A stretch of DNA of 6,454 bases from Candidatus Rifleibacteriota bacterium (GTDB lineage: Bacteria > Vulcanimicrobiota > Xenobia > Xenobiales > Xenobiaceae). The stretch is taken from positions 1 through 6,454 of the forward strand of contig CAAGRW010000113.1 of the NCBI GenBank assembly GCA_900772775.1, in the 5' to 3' direction. Shown piece after piece: positions 5,780-6,454 of this stretch (position 1 is the first letter of the stretch; each line of letters starts with the position of its first letter). A program made the position numbers and the translations under genes. The notes under the pieces are model-generated. The model did no database searches. It was given only the letters and a program-made list of their open reading frames with translations, and was not told the DNA's origin.

Positions 5780-6454
5780 TTGAACAACAGTGTTGGTTTT
5801 TTGAATATTAATAAGCCTCCGGGTATGAGTTCACACAATGTAGTTGCTTTTGTGCGCCATTTATTGCCTCGCGGCTTAAAAGTTGGTCATTTAGGCACTC
5901 TTGATCCAGGAGCATGTGGAGTTTTGCCTGTGGCCGTCGGCTGGGCAACCCGCACTATTCAGTATTTTCCTCCCAATCGTAAAGCTTATCGAGCAGAAGT
6001 TACTTTGGGTATAGAAACTGACACCTTGGATGCTCACGGACAAATTACCAGACACTCTGCTATTCCCGAATTGCAAATAGATAAAGTGGAGGAGCTGTGC
6101 CGTTCTTTTGAAGGTGAACAATTGCAAGTACCGCCGCAAATTAGTGCTTTGCATGTAGATGGCCAACGAGCCTATATGCTTTCGCGCAGCGGTTGTGATT
6201 TTGAACTACCTCCACGTCCAGTCACTTTACATAAAGTCCAACTATGTCGCCTTGAAAAAGACAAGATTTTACTCGATATAGAGTGTAGCGCCGGAACTTA
6301 CATCCGTTCTTTAGCCAGAGATTTCGGTAAAGCTCTGGGGGCTTGTGCACATTTGTCTTTTTTATTGCGTACTCAAAGTGGTATTTTCAAATTGAAAGAC
6401 GCATACACTATCGAAGATTTGCGTGCTCGTGGCATAGGCGCTTGTTTGTGGCCT
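5780..6454 (+). CDS. truB: tRNA pseudouridine(55) synthase, 3'-truncated
   Basis: This enzyme isomerises uridine 55 in the T-loop of tRNAs to pseudouridine. The first 225 residues are visible and the frame is open at the right edge; the family usually has about 300. Motifs, numbered from the TTG start: FLNINKPPGMSSHNVV (7-22), VGHLGTLDPGACGVLPVAVG (35-54, with catalytic Asp42), KAYRAEVTLGIETDTLDAHG (68-87), QVPPQISAL (116-124), GQRAYMLSRSG (128-138), CSAGTYIRSLARDFGKALG (169-187) and the LLRTQSGIF strand (195-203). All key elements are present. The start is a TTG with a TTAGGAA ribosome-binding site 9 nt upstream. In many bacteria truB sits near rbfA, infB or ribF; none of these is visible here, and the gene follows a terminator, so it probably begins a separate transcript. 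Confidence 0.95.
   Translation, partial: MNNSVGFLNINKPPGMSSHNVVAFVRHLLPRGLKVGHLGTLDPGACGVLPVAVGWATRTIQYFPPNRKAYRAEVTLGIETDTLDAHGQITRHSAIPELQIDKVEELCRSFEGEQLQVPPQISALHVDGQRAYMLSRSGCDFELPPRPVTLHKVQLCRLEKDKILLDIECSAGTYIRSLARDFGKALGACAHLSFLLRTQSGIFKLKDAYTIEDLRARGIGACLWP

Noticed and set aside
5891..6166. Minus-strand open frame of 91 codons in the truB region
   Set aside because: The plus strand encodes a full set of TruB motifs through the same bases, so this is a shadow.

Overview
The window holds a cluster of shikimate-pathway genes followed by an uncharacterised exported protein and the start of truB. It is bacterial: Shine-Dalgarno-type sites, GTG and TTG starts, a rho-independent terminator, a type II dehydroquinase and a bacterial TruB are all present. 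Base composition looks AT-leaning to moderate, judged by eye. I cannot place the organism from sequence alone. An uncultured bacterial lineage is plausible, because the aromatic-synthesis proteins keep their family motifs but carry unusual extensions and insertions.

Layout, left to right. The 3' part of aroA (EPSP synthase) enters from the left edge and is followed after 3 bp by aroE (shikimate dehydrogenase). aroK (shikimate kinase) lies on the opposite strand; its 3' end overlaps the 3' end of aroE by 9 bp. A 145-bp divergent region then separates aroK from aroB (3-dehydroquinate synthase), which is followed after 26 bp by aroQ (type II 3-dehydroquinate dehydratase). aroQ carries a roughly 205-residue low-complexity and acidic C-terminal tail. 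A 184-bp spacer contains what looks like a decayed tandem copy of the 5' end of the next gene, which encodes a 208-residue protein with a signal peptide. A clear hairpin terminator follows that gene. truB (tRNA pseudouridine-55 synthase) then starts at a TTG and runs off the right edge.

The five aro genes cover pathway steps 2 to 6, from DAHP to 5-enolpyruvylshikimate-3-phosphate: AroB, AroQ, AroE, AroK, AroA. Step 1 (DAHP synthase) and step 7 (chorismate synthase, aroC) are not in the window. The exported protein and truB have no evident functional link to the pathway and are separated from each other by the terminator.

I found no CRISPR array, transposase, tRNA or rRNA, and no clearly new defence or mobile system. 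The most unusual items are the AroQ tail, a perfect 17-bp inverted repeat inside an apparent insertion in aroE, and the decayed tandem duplication upstream of the exported-protein gene.
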